Positions 53,278 to 64,000 of a stretch of DNA of 64,000 nucleotides are shown here, in pieces; the stretch's first letter is position 1; each line of letters starts with the position of its first letter. The translations under genes were made by a program, and so were the position numbers. The DNA is from Rhodosporidiobolus odoratus (Eukaryota; Basidiomycota; Microbotryomycetes; Sporidiobolales; Sporidiobolaceae): assembly GCA_034387635.1 (NCBI GenBank), contig JAOANU010000015.1, positions 586,579 through 650,578 of the forward strand, read 5' to 3'. The notes under the pieces are model-generated. The model worked only from the letters and a program-made list of their open reading frames with translations, did no database searches and was not told the DNA's origin.

Positions 53278-55174
53278 CTACTCGTATCCTCCCTCGGCCG
53301 GAACCCAACTCTCCTCTTGAAGAAAGTCGCAAGCGACCTGTCCCAGGATCTTCCACATGCCCTTCCGTCGACGCTCGACGCCCAGCACGCCGTCGCGGAT
53401 TTCGCCTAGGCGGTTGCGGTACTCGTGGGTGTCGGCAAGGAAGCGGTGGAGGTCGCTGCGATGTACGAGAAAGGAAGTCAGCTCGCGGTCGAGAGAAAGG
53501 AAGACTGGGGGCGGAAAAACTCTAAGAATGGAAGACGAGGGGAGAACTGCGAGAGGAAAGGAGAGGATGATCGAGAGAGCAACGCACGTCAAGCAATCAT
53601 GCAAGAGCACCTCCTGCTCATTAGGCGTGAGCACCTCCATCTGACCCGTCCCCATCAAAGCACCATGCGGCCCCTGCGCCATCCTCTCCATCTCAACATT
53701 CCCCTCACTCACAAACAAACTTCTAACAAACACCTCCGGATCAACCATCCTCATCGCATACTCTGGCAACTCGTCTTCGGGAACGTACTGCCCCCGTCCG
53801 CCTCGTTGTTCCTCCTCGCCTTCTCCTGAGAACTCCTCGTCCTCCTCCCCCGAGACGTAATCTTCTTCTGGACTACTCTGCCGAGAACGAGTGTGACGGA
53901 TTGTACCGCTACCTCCCGTACCTGCGCCTCGAGTGGCAACCCGACCTGATCGATGCCGCGCCGGCTCTTGGGAACCTTCACCGTCGCCGGTTAAGGCGGG
54001 AGTGGCTTCGATGGAGCGAGGTTGTTGCACAGTCTCGGCAGAAGCTGCGACACCGTCTCCGCCAGTGGCAATCAAAATGTCGATGGCGGGCTCTTGCAGG
54101 CTGGCGGGCAGGCTGGCGGAAGGCTCGCCAGAAGGAAGAGGGGGAAGAGGCTCGCCGTTGCTGGCCGCGAGCGGCGCAGGAAGGGAGGTCGGGGAAGCAG
54201 GTTGCCCGGTGCGAGCATTGGTAGCGGGAGCAGAAGAGCCGGTAAGGATAGTTGAAGCGTCGGTGACCGAGATTGCAGGGAGAGATTCGGTCAAGGCGGA
54301 TGTGGAAGGGACGGGAAGGAGGCCGTCCGCGAGTGGACGAGCTGCTGGAGTGCCCTCGGCAGCTGATAGAGGCTGCGCATCCGGCGCGGGTTCTCCCATT
54401 GCGGCGTCTCCGTTCTGTGCTGAGAATGGCGGGATGGTAGCGAGAGGTGCTGACGGGTCAGAAGAGGAGATGCTTTCTCCCTGCGCGATAGCGGAAGGAT
54501 CGGCGACAGCGTCGGTAGAAGGAACGTTGTTGCCGGGGAGAGGAAGGGCGGCGGCGGAAGGCGCGGGAACTGTGGCGACGGAAAGGACGGGCGTCTCTTG
54601 CTCGGCTTTGACCGCGTCGACATTGTCGGAGGGCCGCACGCTCGCATCCGCCTGTCCATCCACTTCCATCGCCATACCTTGCTGATCCTCCGCCGCTACC
54701 TCGGCAACTTTTCCTTCCTCTTGCGCAACTCTAGCTCCATCCTGTTCCTCCTGCTCCACCGCCTCCTTGTCCCGATCTTCTTCCTCCTTTTTCGCCTCCT
54801 CCTGCCTCTCCCTCCCACCGGTACTCAAACCCTTCTCCCCTCAACCCGCGACACACCTTCGTAAGCGCACCAACCAGCTCAGTGTCCTGCTCGATCAACC
54901 CGGTCGTACTCATCCCGAGACCGACAAATGTCGCATTCTTCTTGCCCGGCGTATGCTGCGCAGCAGGTGAGAGAAGCAGATCCAACGGCGACTGAGCCAC
55001 CGGCGGGAGGTAAGCCGGAGAAAGCTCATCCGCCTCCCAACTCATAGTATGTACCGATCTTGGTACGAGGTGAAGATTGGGTGCGACGGGGAACCCTTCC
55101 TTCGCGAGTGGGGGCGCCAAGTCGTTCAGTCTTCGCCGTTTCTGCGCCGGCGGGACCAGTGCCGATTGGCTCAT
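53278..55174 (-). CDS. RXT2-like acidic nuclear protein (Rpd3L histone deacetylase complex subunit candidate)
   Basis: Exons 55174-54857, 54801-53588, 53455-53278 sum to 1710 nt (569 aa plus stop), in phase. The N-terminus has a basic patch PPAQKRRRLNDLAPP, then KNATFVGLGMSTTGLIEQDT and ELVGALTK. The middle is Ala/Pro/Glu low-complexity. The C-terminal block YVPEDELPEYAMRMVDPEVF, VRSLFVSEGNVEME, LTPNEQEVLLHDCLT, DLHRFLADTHEYRNRLGEIR and DGVLGVERRRKGMWKIL is clearly conserved in character and, from memory, fits fungal transcriptional regulatory protein RXT2. The first intron (54802-54856, 55 nt, donor GTGTGT) lacks a pyrimidine tract, and the sequence inside it also reads plausibly (GEGFEYRWEGEA), so an indel there is an alternative to an intron. 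Nuclear role in Sin3/Rpd3 repression is inferred. Confidence 0.5.
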
Positions 55175-55980
55175 GAGCGGGTCGGAGGAGCCAGCTTCGG
55201 CGTTGGCGTGGTGTCCGAGCTTGTGGCGACGGACGTGAGGGGCGTTGGGGGAGAGTTTATTGCCGCGGTTGGTGAGAGGGATGGTGGAGCTTCCAAGAGG
55301 GCGGGAAGAGGAGAGAAACTCGGAATCGAAGAGTTCAGCGTCGGATCCGCCGGCGGAAGGCGAGGAAGGTGAGTCGTAGAAGTCGGGTGAGTCTTGTAAC
55401 GGAAGAGAGCTGTATAGCCGAACGAAAGTTAACCTCTCGTCGTGAGCGAGTGTATGCGTGAGGCGGACAGAGGTGCTCGTTCGGCTGCGATGAGGTCGGA
55501 CGTATGAGGGATGCGGCGGGAAGGAATGTACAGCATAGCCACATTGTGTTCCGCGAGTCCCCTTTGCTTGTTGCTAGCTGAATCGTTTGCTCCGCTTCCG
55601 ATGATTCCCCTCGAGCTATTTGCTCAAACAGAAGTGGAGCGGTTTGCGCTCCCCAGCACATGTGCTGCTGCGTGTGGACCTAGCAAGCTATCGCGCGCCA
55701 TCATTCGAAGGTGTTGTCGAAGAGAGATAGTGTCGAGTTTGATGAGGATGGGGAAGCGGTTTTGAGATTGTGCGGCGAACGGGTGATGTTGTCGAAGGGA
55801 GGGTGATGGTAATGTACTGAGCTGTGCTGCGCGTACAAGCGAGTCAAGTGCAAATGAAGAGAGGCAGAAACGGAAGCGACAGCGAACTTCAAGCGAACAA
55901 GGTCAGGGCAGACATGTCAGTATGAGGCATCGCTTGAGCTACGGATAGCCGCGCGGCCTAGTTCCTAAAGGGAAGTAACC
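55175..55980. other. Intergenic, no supported gene
   Basis: Promoter side of the RXT2-like gene and 3' flank of the small mitochondrial protein gene. No repeat or RNA gene recognised. Confidence 0.35.
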
Positions 55981-56723
55981 TCATGTGACAAGGGAAAGAA
56001 TTCTGAAGGAGGAGGTCAGGAGAAAAAGGCGCCCAAGGGCGAGGTGAAAAAGCCGTCAAATAGACAATGATCAAGTTGCATAGCAGAGAGGACGCACGTA
56101 GCCAATGATTGGTTCATCTCGCGGTAGCTGATCAGAGCGCGGTCCTTGAACTGGGCGTACCAATCCGAGCCAAGCAGCTTCTTCCAGCCCATTCGTCTGC
56201 AAAAGAGAAACTAGTCAGCCGACGGGAAAGGTAGACGGACAAGCACCCAACTCACGTCCATGCCGAGTGACCCCAATACTTCCTGTCGTGCACAAAGTAC
56301 TGCAACCGCAGCCCGAGCCCTGCGTCTGCGGGAAGTTTCCGCCCTCCGGCCGGCGGAATGTGGTTCGCTGCAACATCAGATTGGGTAAGCCTGCTACTTT
56401 GGTCAATCTCACGTGCGGTTCACGAACCGAAGATTGGCACCTGGGACATTTGCTACAGACTCGACATGCGTGATCAGTTTCACTTGAAGCGATGTAGAAA
56501 AAGAGGGAAAACTGACCGCTCCCATGTTCTGCTTCATGCGCCCTGCCTTCTCCACTAGCTTGAGCTGCTTGGCTTGCAGCCCCGCGTGCGCATCTTGACC
56601 AGTGGCGTATGAGCGGGCGATGGGAAATTGTCTCGAAAGAGGGAAGAGAGGCGAAGGACTGCTGAGGGCGGCTCGAGCGAGCTGTACAATTGCTGGTCGG
56701 GCAGTAGAGCGTAGTGCCTGCAT
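55981..56723 (-). CDS. Small mitochondrial protein, function unknown
   Basis: Exons 56723-56517, 56459-56441, 56367-56256, 56196-56098, 56002-55981 sum to 459 nt (152 aa plus stop), in phase. The start MQALRSTARPAIVQLARAAL is a strong mitochondrial presequence, cleaved perhaps near ARSYATGQDA. Then LQAKQLKLVEKAGRMKQNMG, VANVPANHIPPAGGRKLPAD, LRLQYFVHDRKYWGHSAWTR and MGWKKLLGSDWYAQFKDRAL ending SLATILSLVT. The Arg/Lys/aromatic-rich, membrane-free character suits a small matrix or ribosomal/respiratory-complex subunit, but I cannot name it. The second exon is only 19 nt, uses a GTGCCA donor, and is the least certain. Divergent from the thioesterase gene with 116 bp between ATGs. Confidence 0.6.
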
Positions 56724-56839
56724 CTTCAGCGGCTCTCCAAGCGAAGACAAACGAGGTTGAAGGTCAAACAGTTTCCCATCTTTCCTTTCCTTCGTCCTCG
56801 ATTCGCTCTTCTCGCTCAGCTCAGTGGAGGGAATCGACA
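56724..56839. promoter_or_regulatory. 116-bp bidirectional promoter
   Basis: Only 116 bp separate the divergent ATGs at 56723 (minus) and 56840 (plus). CTTTCC-rich, no TATA box. Confidence 0.5.
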
Positions 56840-59110
56840 ATGGTGGGCGCTTCGCAGCCATCTACTCTGTCACTGGCAAAGCAATGTACCCCCGCACTCC
56901 TCACCGCTGTCGCAAGCTCCGTCCTTTATCGCAGCTCCACATCTGAGGGTTACGCCTTAGCCGCCGGAGTATACGCCCTGGCCGCACTCTCAGCATCTAT
57001 ACTCAGTATGGACTTGCAGAGGTTAAAGTCGATGGAGCATGGGCCCAAGCCCGCGAGGGAAGCTGCCAATTCTGCCGTTCAGTATTCTTACAAGCTGGTG
57101 CGCCTGCACCTTTCCGTCTACTTTCCGAGCCAGCTGAACAATCCTCGGCTCTTGTATACACGCTCTCGTCGACTATACGACTTCGATGATACCGCTCGAT
57201 GCCCTGTTCTTTTTTCTCCCCGCACCCTCTCTGCTACCGCCTGCTCTCATTGCCGCCTTGCAACCTTTGCTGTGCGCCGCCGCTACAGTCACCACCAGAG
57301 TGCGACGAGCACGGCTGTGTATACGGTGGAGAGCTCCTCAAGCTCATCGATGTGTCTGCTGGTCTGGTAGCTGCGAAGCATGCCGGCGGACCCTGCCTTA
57401 CCATCAGTGTCGACCGTGTCATCTTCTTGCAAGAGATCAAAGTAGGCGATGTGATCTCCATCTCGAGTGCAGTCAACCGGGCTTGGGGCAGGTGGGTCGC
57501 CTTTTCCCGGTCATCGCGCTCCGCCTTTCGGCTCCTGACATATCGGACCGAAACAGCTCAATGGAAATCGGCGTCAAGGTCAGCAAGCAATCACGACTCG
57601 ATCCTCAAAGCGCAGAGACCTACTGCTGCCATGGTAAGCTGACTTCTCGCGCATTACTTTTCCTATTGCCGCCTGACTAGCTCCACTCACCCTTAGCCTA
57701 CTTGACATTCGTCGCCAAGCCTGCGCCTCCTCCAGCTCCTTCATTCCTACTTTCACTTTCCGAGTCTCTCGGCCTGACTGTCCCGCCCAAACCTCTTCGC
57801 GCCAAACTCGCCGAAATCGCTCCCGCTTCTCTGCTCGAGCGCAAGCGCTACCTCCTCGCAGGATGACAACGAGCTCACCGCATTCAGCGACCGAAAGAGT
57901 ATGATACGCTTCTTGCCTCGTTCCGCGAACAGCTGTTTGCAATCGAGCGGGAACGCCGGCAGGCGACTTCTGCTGAAGAGGCGATCGGCAAGGACGCTCT
58001 GCTCTCGACTCTGCAGAGCGAGATCATCGCGGAAGCCTACGCTCGGAACGACCCGGATGTGCATGTTGCCGGTGAGGATGTTGTAGGCGAGATTGAGGGT
58101 TATGTTGAGCCAGTCCGGGTTAAGAAGGTCGACGTTGAAAAGGTGTTGAGGGAGAAGACACAGGCTGGATCGGCCAGGGCGCTCGCTCCGAAGACAGAGG
58201 TCGACCAATTGAATGATCCTTCGTCTCAGTCGGTCGACTCGGCAGTCGACTTTGCCGACACCCTGGTGATGGTAATTTCTATTCCTTCGGCCTGTTCTCC
58301 GCCCCTCTAGCCTCCGCCCGTTCCCCTGCGCCGCGCCAGATCGACACTCGCTGCGGAACCTGACTAACACTTCGCTACTTGCGTGCAGTGTCTTTGGATT
58401 GTGCGACCACAATTCTAATCCTTTTTGGCGGAACACTGATGCGATGGTGAGCTGAACTCGGTCATCCTCTTCCTCACGACCACAAATGCACTGTGAGCTC
58501 GAGCTCGCTCGACGACCTCGCTTGCTGTGCCTTTGCATGAACATTCGGGTCGTCTTCGTACTGATTCACTTCGTGAGCAGGGTCGAGGAGGTCTCGACTA
58601 TCGCCGCGCGCCGCATCCACCCCACTGCATCCTGGTCTTCCGCCGCCATCGACGGGCTTACCTTCTTGACCGCCGTTCAGCCAGGCGAAGTGTGCTACGC
58701 CCGCGCCGCCGTCCTCAAGGTCTACTCGAGCAGCATCGAAGTCGCTTGCGTCGTCACTTGCGAGGATCGCAACTCGCCGAAGCCGAGCATCCGACTTGTT
58801 TCGCAGTCTTTCTTCACTATGGTACGGCTATTCTCACTTGCTTCCCTGATCTCGTTGCTGACCACAACAGTTCCTTTACACAGGTCGCGATTGACCCGCA
58901 TTTGGGCCGTCCGCTCAAGGATGCACTTCGGCTCGTTCATTTTCCGGAATACTCGCCTGCGGAAAGGCTTGCGTCCGGGGCAGACAAACGGAGAGAAGAC
59001 CGCTTGCTGGACAAGCAGATTTTACAGAGGTCCGTCTCACTTCTTCCCGCTCTAGCTTATGTTACTCACGGTCTCGTCGCGCAGGGTGTATTCCTAGAGT
59101 ATGGCACTGA
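56840..59110 (+). CDS. Double-hotdog acyl-CoA thioesterase (ACOT type), interrupted by TGA and a frame break
   Basis: Exons 56840-57097, 57289-57491, 57557-57633, 57697-58271, about 58389-58445, 58581-58821, 58884-59029, 59085-59110. The N-terminus has a hydrophobic stretch SEGYALAAGVYALAALSASI. First hotdog: ECDEHGCVYGGELLKLIDVS, GGPCLTISVDRVIFLQEIKV, WGSSMEIGVKVS. Second: LFGGTLMRWVEEVSTIAARR, ASWSSAAIDGLTFLTAVQPG, YARAAVLKVYSSSIEVACVV. Enzymes of this type hydrolyse acyl-CoA to fatty acid and CoA. Two defects: an in-frame TGA at 57864-57866 between ERKRYLLAG and QRAHRIQRPKEYDTLL, with no usable intron to remove it, and a frame discontinuity in 58400-58425 between CLWIVRPQ and LFGGTLMRW. 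All splice sites elsewhere hold phase. It is either a young pseudogene, a stop-readthrough gene plus an error, or a spot of poor sequence. Confidence 0.65.
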
Positions 59111-59362
59111 TGAGAACTCGTTACATGCAATCTCTCGGTCCGATTATCTACGATTCCCCGTCCTCAACTACCAAGCGATTACTGAGTGCGCCCAAGAGCC
59201 GAGACGAGCGAGCTAAGGACAAGACTGAATAAGGTAAACGAAGAGACAGACAAGCCATGCCATGCACTCCCTTCCTTCCGTATGCTTTCCTTCACGCGAC
59301 CTCCTTCACATTTTCTCCACCACCAGCCATCTAAAGATCGCCCGAAGCCGACTCAACCGTCG

Positions 59363-60733
59363 TCACGCTCGCCTCCCTGTTTGCCTGCACATGTTCCTCG
59401 AAGAGTTCCTCGAAGAGGCTGGGAAAGCGGTACCTTCAGTCGAGGTTGACGAAATGAGGCTTGCACGGCGAGAATGGTAAGAACCCGTCGATCCCGCTGC
59501 CACGACGCTGACGGTGAGGGTCTGAGCGTACCGCCTCGGCTCGGCGGTGCTGAAGGGAGCGAAGACGGGGTGGGGCGAATTGAGGACCGGAGGGGAAAGG
59601 GTCATCGCGGGTGGCAGAGGTGGGGAAGCTGACGCTGGGGACCCTGGGCAGGCGGGAAGGCAGGTGAGGTTCCTTTCCCTTTTGTGTGATCGCAAGGAAA
59701 CGCTCACCTCGAACCTTCGATCCCAGCGTCGGCTTGACAACCCCTTTCCTGCGTACCGCTCGCCTTCCACGCCTTGATGGGTATGAGCTGCCTTTGCTTG
59801 AGGCTGAAAAGCGCCACCGCTGCTTCGACGACAACGTCCTCCTGCGCAACAAAAGCTACTGGCCTCGCCGGTGCCTTGCGACGCTTAGCCGAAGGTACTG
59901 CCGTGAGGGGCGTTTTTTCCTCGTCGCTACTCTCGCTATTTGAGCCATCGCTCTCGGGCGGGTGCTGCTTAGCTTTGCGCTTCTGCGGACGGAGGAGACG
60001 GGTTGCAAGATTGAGGTCGTGTCGGCGGCGAGTAGGCGAGTCGGGGAGGATGAGATTTTCGTCTGGCGAGGACCAGCCTAGGGGTGCTGGGCGAGGTCTC
60101 AAGGACGACCGAGGTCAGCATATGTGCAGGGGGGCGAAGGGTTTCGAGCTTACGAAGATGCCTCGAGCGCTCTGCGGAGGTCGTCGAGGTCGAAGGTACG
60201 TCCGCTCGCTTGAGTTCCAGGCGGCGTGAACGAAGGATTGGCCGGCGGTGGGAGAATGGCCCGGAAGAGCGTGGTTTGTTCTGGCGCATCGTGGCGGTAA
60301 GACTCGTCGCCAACTGTGCAGGTGGCATCGCGGGACTTGCCTGTAGAGGATAGGGAGCGAGGTCAGCCACCGACGAGGTGGGGAGGGAAAAGGGGTGAGA
60401 GGACTGACAAGAATGGCAAGGCGCGCCCGTCTCGAAGCCTGAGCATCTAACCCTACGCTTCCTACACCTACGGAAGATAGGCGAAAGCAGTTCAGCACGG
60501 CACGATCGCCCATTCGCCTTCGTACCACCTTCTTCAAGGCGCGTCTCCCCGTCCCAGCCCTCTCAGCCCGATTGCCTCAGCCTTGCTTCGCAGTAGGATC
60601 TGCGACTGACGAGGATGTGCACGTACAGATCGCATGCGACTGGTCCATTCTTGCGCTTCCACCTGCCGCCTTGCAAGACGCGAACTGGACCATGTCGAGG
60701 CCAGGACGAGTCGTCTCGAACGGGCAAAGGCAT
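59363..60733 (-). CDS. Zn(II)2Cys6 fungal transcription factor
   Basis: Start MPLPVRDDSSWPRHGPVRVL (60733); exons 60733-60627, 60467-60409, 60340-60154, then about 60110-59719 and about 59659-59363 (the last exon can end at 59436 or 59363 depending on frame). The joined exons give ACDLCRKRRVRCSGFETGAP followed by CHSCKSRDATC: the six cysteines C-x2-C-x6-C, C-x2-C, C of a binuclear zinc cluster, with the basic RKRRVR loop. Introns fall inside the cluster, so no single open frame shows it. Next come FRAILPPPANPSFTPPGTQA and TFDLDDLRRALEAS, then a Lys/Ser-rich region (RPQKRKAKQHPPESDGSNSE). It lacks the long fungal_trans middle homology region, so it is a short member (about 330 aa). Expected to bind CGG-type DNA sites in the nucleus; target genes unknown. 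Confidence 0.7.
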
Positions 60734-61404
60734 GCCTGAGCAGCGAAGAGGCTCGACAAGGGCGTCAGGTAGGGTTGGATAGGGCAGAGGCGAGGCAGGG
60801 ATGCAGCAGGGGCAGCGAGAGAAGCAGGAAAAAGGTGACGGTTCCAGCGGGAGAAGGGAGGCACACCCGCGGCGAAGTGACTGTCACCTCCTCCAGGCTC
60901 GCCCGCACCTGCTACTGACCGAGCAGTTACAACGGGGTAAGGGCATTCGCGTGGATAGGAGTGGTCGCCTTCCACAGGAAAAAGCCGAGAGTTGCGAAGG
61001 TTCAGCTGCACTTGTCTTTCCTCACCGAGCGCGGATTACTGGGACCTGCATGACTGCCTTGTTACGCTAAACTGTACTGAAACGAGGTGCTGTCGGCTCC
61101 TTCCAGATGTCAATCCGGGACCGAGGTCAGACCTCGGGTCGGTTTCCCTTTCTCTTCCTCCTTCTCCTCACTCGCTCAGCCTCAACTCTCGCTCAATCAC
61201 CTCGTAAGCTTTTACAATACACTCTGGCCGCTCCAAGGACCCGGACACGAGTCTTCCGACGCCTCCGCCTGCGTTCTGCGAGCTGACTCCTCTTCGCTAC
61301 TCCCAAACAGCAGCGCCTCTCTTCACCTCGACGACACTCACAGGTGCGCTCGCTCTCACACTCTCTGCTCCGTCACACTCACACCCGTCACCTTGATTAG
61401 CAAG
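60734..61404. other. Divergent promoter region between Zn2Cys6 gene and histone H2B
   Basis: No gene supported. The 300 bp before ATG 61405 are CT-rich, fitting an H2B leader; no clear TATA seen. Confidence 0.4.
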
Positions 61405-62045
<641 letters not shown>

Positions 62046-62488
62046 GCGGCTTCTTCTGCTCGACCGTGTGTCCCTCAGTTTTGCCTGGCTTGTCCCTCTC
62101 CCGTCAGTAGCCGGCCAACATTGTACCTTCCCTCTCGATGTACTGCTTACTCCTGAAACGAAACGAAGTACCGCTTTTCCCTCTCCTCCAGATTTTCGGA
62201 AGCGAAAAGCGCACCGTGGGCTCGCGTCAGGCTCGCATCCGCGCACCTCGCTGCCCCTTGCGGGAGCTTACCTGACGTTGAGGCTTAGCAGATGCCCCGG
62301 AAGCCCGCAGGCGGGAGGGATTGGCACGCAATTGATCGGATCTCTGCTCATGCTTTCTTGGACTTTCTTTTCATCCCTCGCTGCCCCTCGACGGACACTT
62401 GAGGGACGCTCCTTCTTTCCGGCTGCCTAGCTCGTAGGCCGACTCTCGCCGTGCTGGCTGTCCCCCTCTCGATTACCCTTCCGCCACG

Positions 62489-62497
62489 TTATAAAAG
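62489..62497 (+). promoter_or_regulatory. TATA box candidate upstream of dynactin p62 gene
   Basis: TTATAAAAG, 42 bp before the likely start ATG 62539, in a CT-rich promoter. Confidence 0.45.
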
Positions 62498-62538
62498 CGC
62501 TCACGCTTCTGCTCCCGCAACTTCGGTCGAACTACTCG

Positions 62539-64000
62539 ATGACCTCACACGAAGCGCTCTTCCACTGCTCGTGTACTTCACCCTTCCGGGAAACAGTTCC
62601 TCCCCTTCCCGGCGCCTCTTGCGGAACTTCAACACCACTCACTCTCGGACCTCCTCTTCTGTGAAGACTGCGACGCTGTCCGCTGCGACAGTTGCGCCGC
62701 CTGCGAGATCACCTGCTACTTCTGTCCCAATTGTCTGTTCGAGGTCCCTAGCGCGAGTGTACGAGGTGAGAAGAACAGGTCCGTTCCCCTCCCCCCCCCT
62801 CACAACTTCGTGTTTGGCAGGTCAAGGCGAGGGCAAACTCACTCCTTCGTACCGCAGATGCGCTCGCAACTGCTTCCAATGCCCGCAGTGCGACCACACT
62901 CTGTCCGTCGTCGCGTCAGACCCAGACCCGAATATTCCCCTCAACACCGCCGCCGCCAGCGTGGGCGATCCGCCTTACTTCCTCACCTGCAACTTCTGTC
63001 GATGGGACTCGAAAGAGGTGGGCATCACATTCGAGAAGCCAACTGGCCTGGCGCGTACGTCAGAGTCTCTCTCTCCCTTCCTTCCGAGCGCGACCTCAAG
63101 CTTTCTTCTCGTCGCGAGTTGACCTTGGTACGCCTGTCTTCCTGCAGTCCAACTTCAAAAAGCCGAAGAACCTACCGCCGAGCTTCTCGAGTTCGACCAC
63201 ATCAAGGACCACCTCGAGCCCTACCTACGCCGCTCACAAGCCCAATCCGGTCAACATCCTCACGGTCCGACCGCCTCGTCGTCCTCCGCCGTGGTCAACG
63301 CCGCTTCCGCACAGCTCTTCAGGGATATTCCCGGCTTGAGCTCATCTCGTTACGGTGCCGGTCTCTTCGGTACCTCGAGTCGTTTGCGAGCAGCGAACGA
63401 CGCTGGAACAGCCGTCGACAAGCTCGAGCCGTATAGCAGCCTCTACACCTCGGGAGGCGGAGGAGCAGGAAGTGCGAAGGAAAACAAGCGGATGAGGACG
63501 TTGGAGAAGGGGAAAGGAGTTGAGCGGGAAGCGGATTTGGTTAAGGCTATGAGGGAGATGACGGACTTGGAAGAGGTTGCGAGCGTCGACAAGCGATGGA
63601 TGACGAGCTGGAAACCGCCTTTCCTGTCGAGGTGAGCGTCCGTTCGAGCCGTTCGCCGTATACTCACATGTGCTTGAATCCATGCTCATCGAGATTTGCC
63701 TCTTTGCAGCGAGCTTCGCCCGCTCCGCACCCCTCTTCAGGCCAAGCGCTCGAAACGATGCCCAATGTGCAAGCACATCCTAATCAAGCCGGAGCAGAAG
63801 TCGTCCTCAACTCGATACAAGATCAAGCTCGTTGCCGCCAATTACCTACCTTCCGTCTCTATCTACCGCCGTCCTCCCGCTAGCATTGGTTCCCGACTCT
63901 CGGCCATCGCCGCCGGAACCGCTTCCGGCTTGCGACGTACTCCTCGTAGCGGAGCCGGGCGGTCAGGCGAGTCGAGCTCTTCAGCGGCAGCAGGAGAGGA
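62539..64000 (+). CDS. Dynactin subunit p62 (DCTN4), 3' end off window
   Basis: Likely start MTSHEALFHCSCTSPFR, whose HCSC resembles the first zinc pair of p62. Then SDLLFCEDCDAVRCDSCAAC and EITCYFCPNCLFEVPSAS, and after intron 62779-62857 CARNCFQCPQCDHTLSVVAS and YFLTCNFCRWDSKEVGITFE. Exons 62858-63054, 63148-63631 and 63710 onward are in phase: LQKAEEPTAELLEFDHIKDH, VASVDKRWMTSWKPPFLS, LRTPLQAKRSKRCPMCKHIL, KLVAANYLPSVSIYRRPP. The arrangement of CxxC pairs and CPMCKHILIKPE is diagnostic of dynactin p62, a pointed-end subunit that links dynein to cargo. Between MTSHEAL... and SDLLFCEDCD the frame changes near 62590-62600, so the 5' end contains an unseen intron or an indel. The gene continues past 64000. 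Confidence 0.82.

Noticed and set aside
53933..54685. 250-codon plus-strand frame opposite the RXT2-like gene
   Set aside because: Gly/Ala/Arg-rich antisense shadow of an Ala/Pro-rich region.

Overview
The window looks like nuclear DNA of a basidiomycete yeast, most likely a red yeast of the Pucciniomycotina (Rhodotorula/Rhodosporidium/Sporobolomyces type). This is an inference from GC-rich, compact, bidirectional gene packing; many short introns (about 55-125 nt) with GTGCGT, GTACGT or GTGAGT donors and CTGAC/CTAAC-like branch sites just before a pyrimidine-rich acceptor; and eukaryotic genes such as CLF1, histone H2B, dynactin p62, a mitochondrial rhomboid, Zn2Cys6 and MYND proteins. I saw no bacterial operons, CRISPR array, rRNA or tRNA. 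Exon models below were built by hand from splice signals and reading-frame continuity; where exon lengths sum to a multiple of three I say so.

Left part (1-31959) is mostly single-copy housekeeping and lineage genes: START-domain protein (-, runs off the left edge), a predicted mitochondrial protein (+), a type II membrane glycosyltransferase-like protein (+), an orphan gene with two near-identical neighbouring introns (+), a small stress-like protein (-), an ADIP/Msd1-type coiled-coil protein (-), an EFM3/FAM86-like methyltransferase (-), a 13-exon secreted GPI-anchored protein with a 9-nt microexon (-), a 14-spanner MFS transporter (-), a divergent pair of MYND zinc-finger genes (A intact on -, B frameshifted on +), mitochondrial rhomboid PCP1 (+), an LRR-like protein (-) and the splicing factor CLF1 (+).

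Middle part (about 32-42.5 kb) is a gene-poor repeat island: a diverged, intron-containing copy of the CLF1 3' end that is itself split by a 357-bp TG...CA insertion with a 5-bp target duplication (solo LTR), a complete 5.65-kb Ty1/copia element on the minus strand with 412-bp near-identical LTRs and a GCTGA target duplication, an inverted solo LTR of the same family, and a frame-broken MYND gene (E).

Right part (43-64 kb): a 967-aa single-exon membrane protein (+); a decayed copy (C on -, D on +) of the divergent MYND pair; a 5'-truncated carboxylesterase remnant (-); a SAP-domain protein carrying five exact-length 117-bp in-frame repeats (+); an RXT2-like acidic protein (-); a small mitochondrial protein (-) sharing a 116-bp bidirectional promoter with a double-hotdog acyl-CoA thioesterase gene that is interrupted by an in-frame TGA and a frame break (+); a Zn2Cys6 regulator (-); histone H2B (+); and dynactin p62/DCTN4 (+, runs off the right edge).

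The most interesting theme is the MYND-finger family: five copies in 26 kb, two pairs of them as divergent head-to-head modules, one module largely intact and one decayed, with a transposon island and a third singleton between them.
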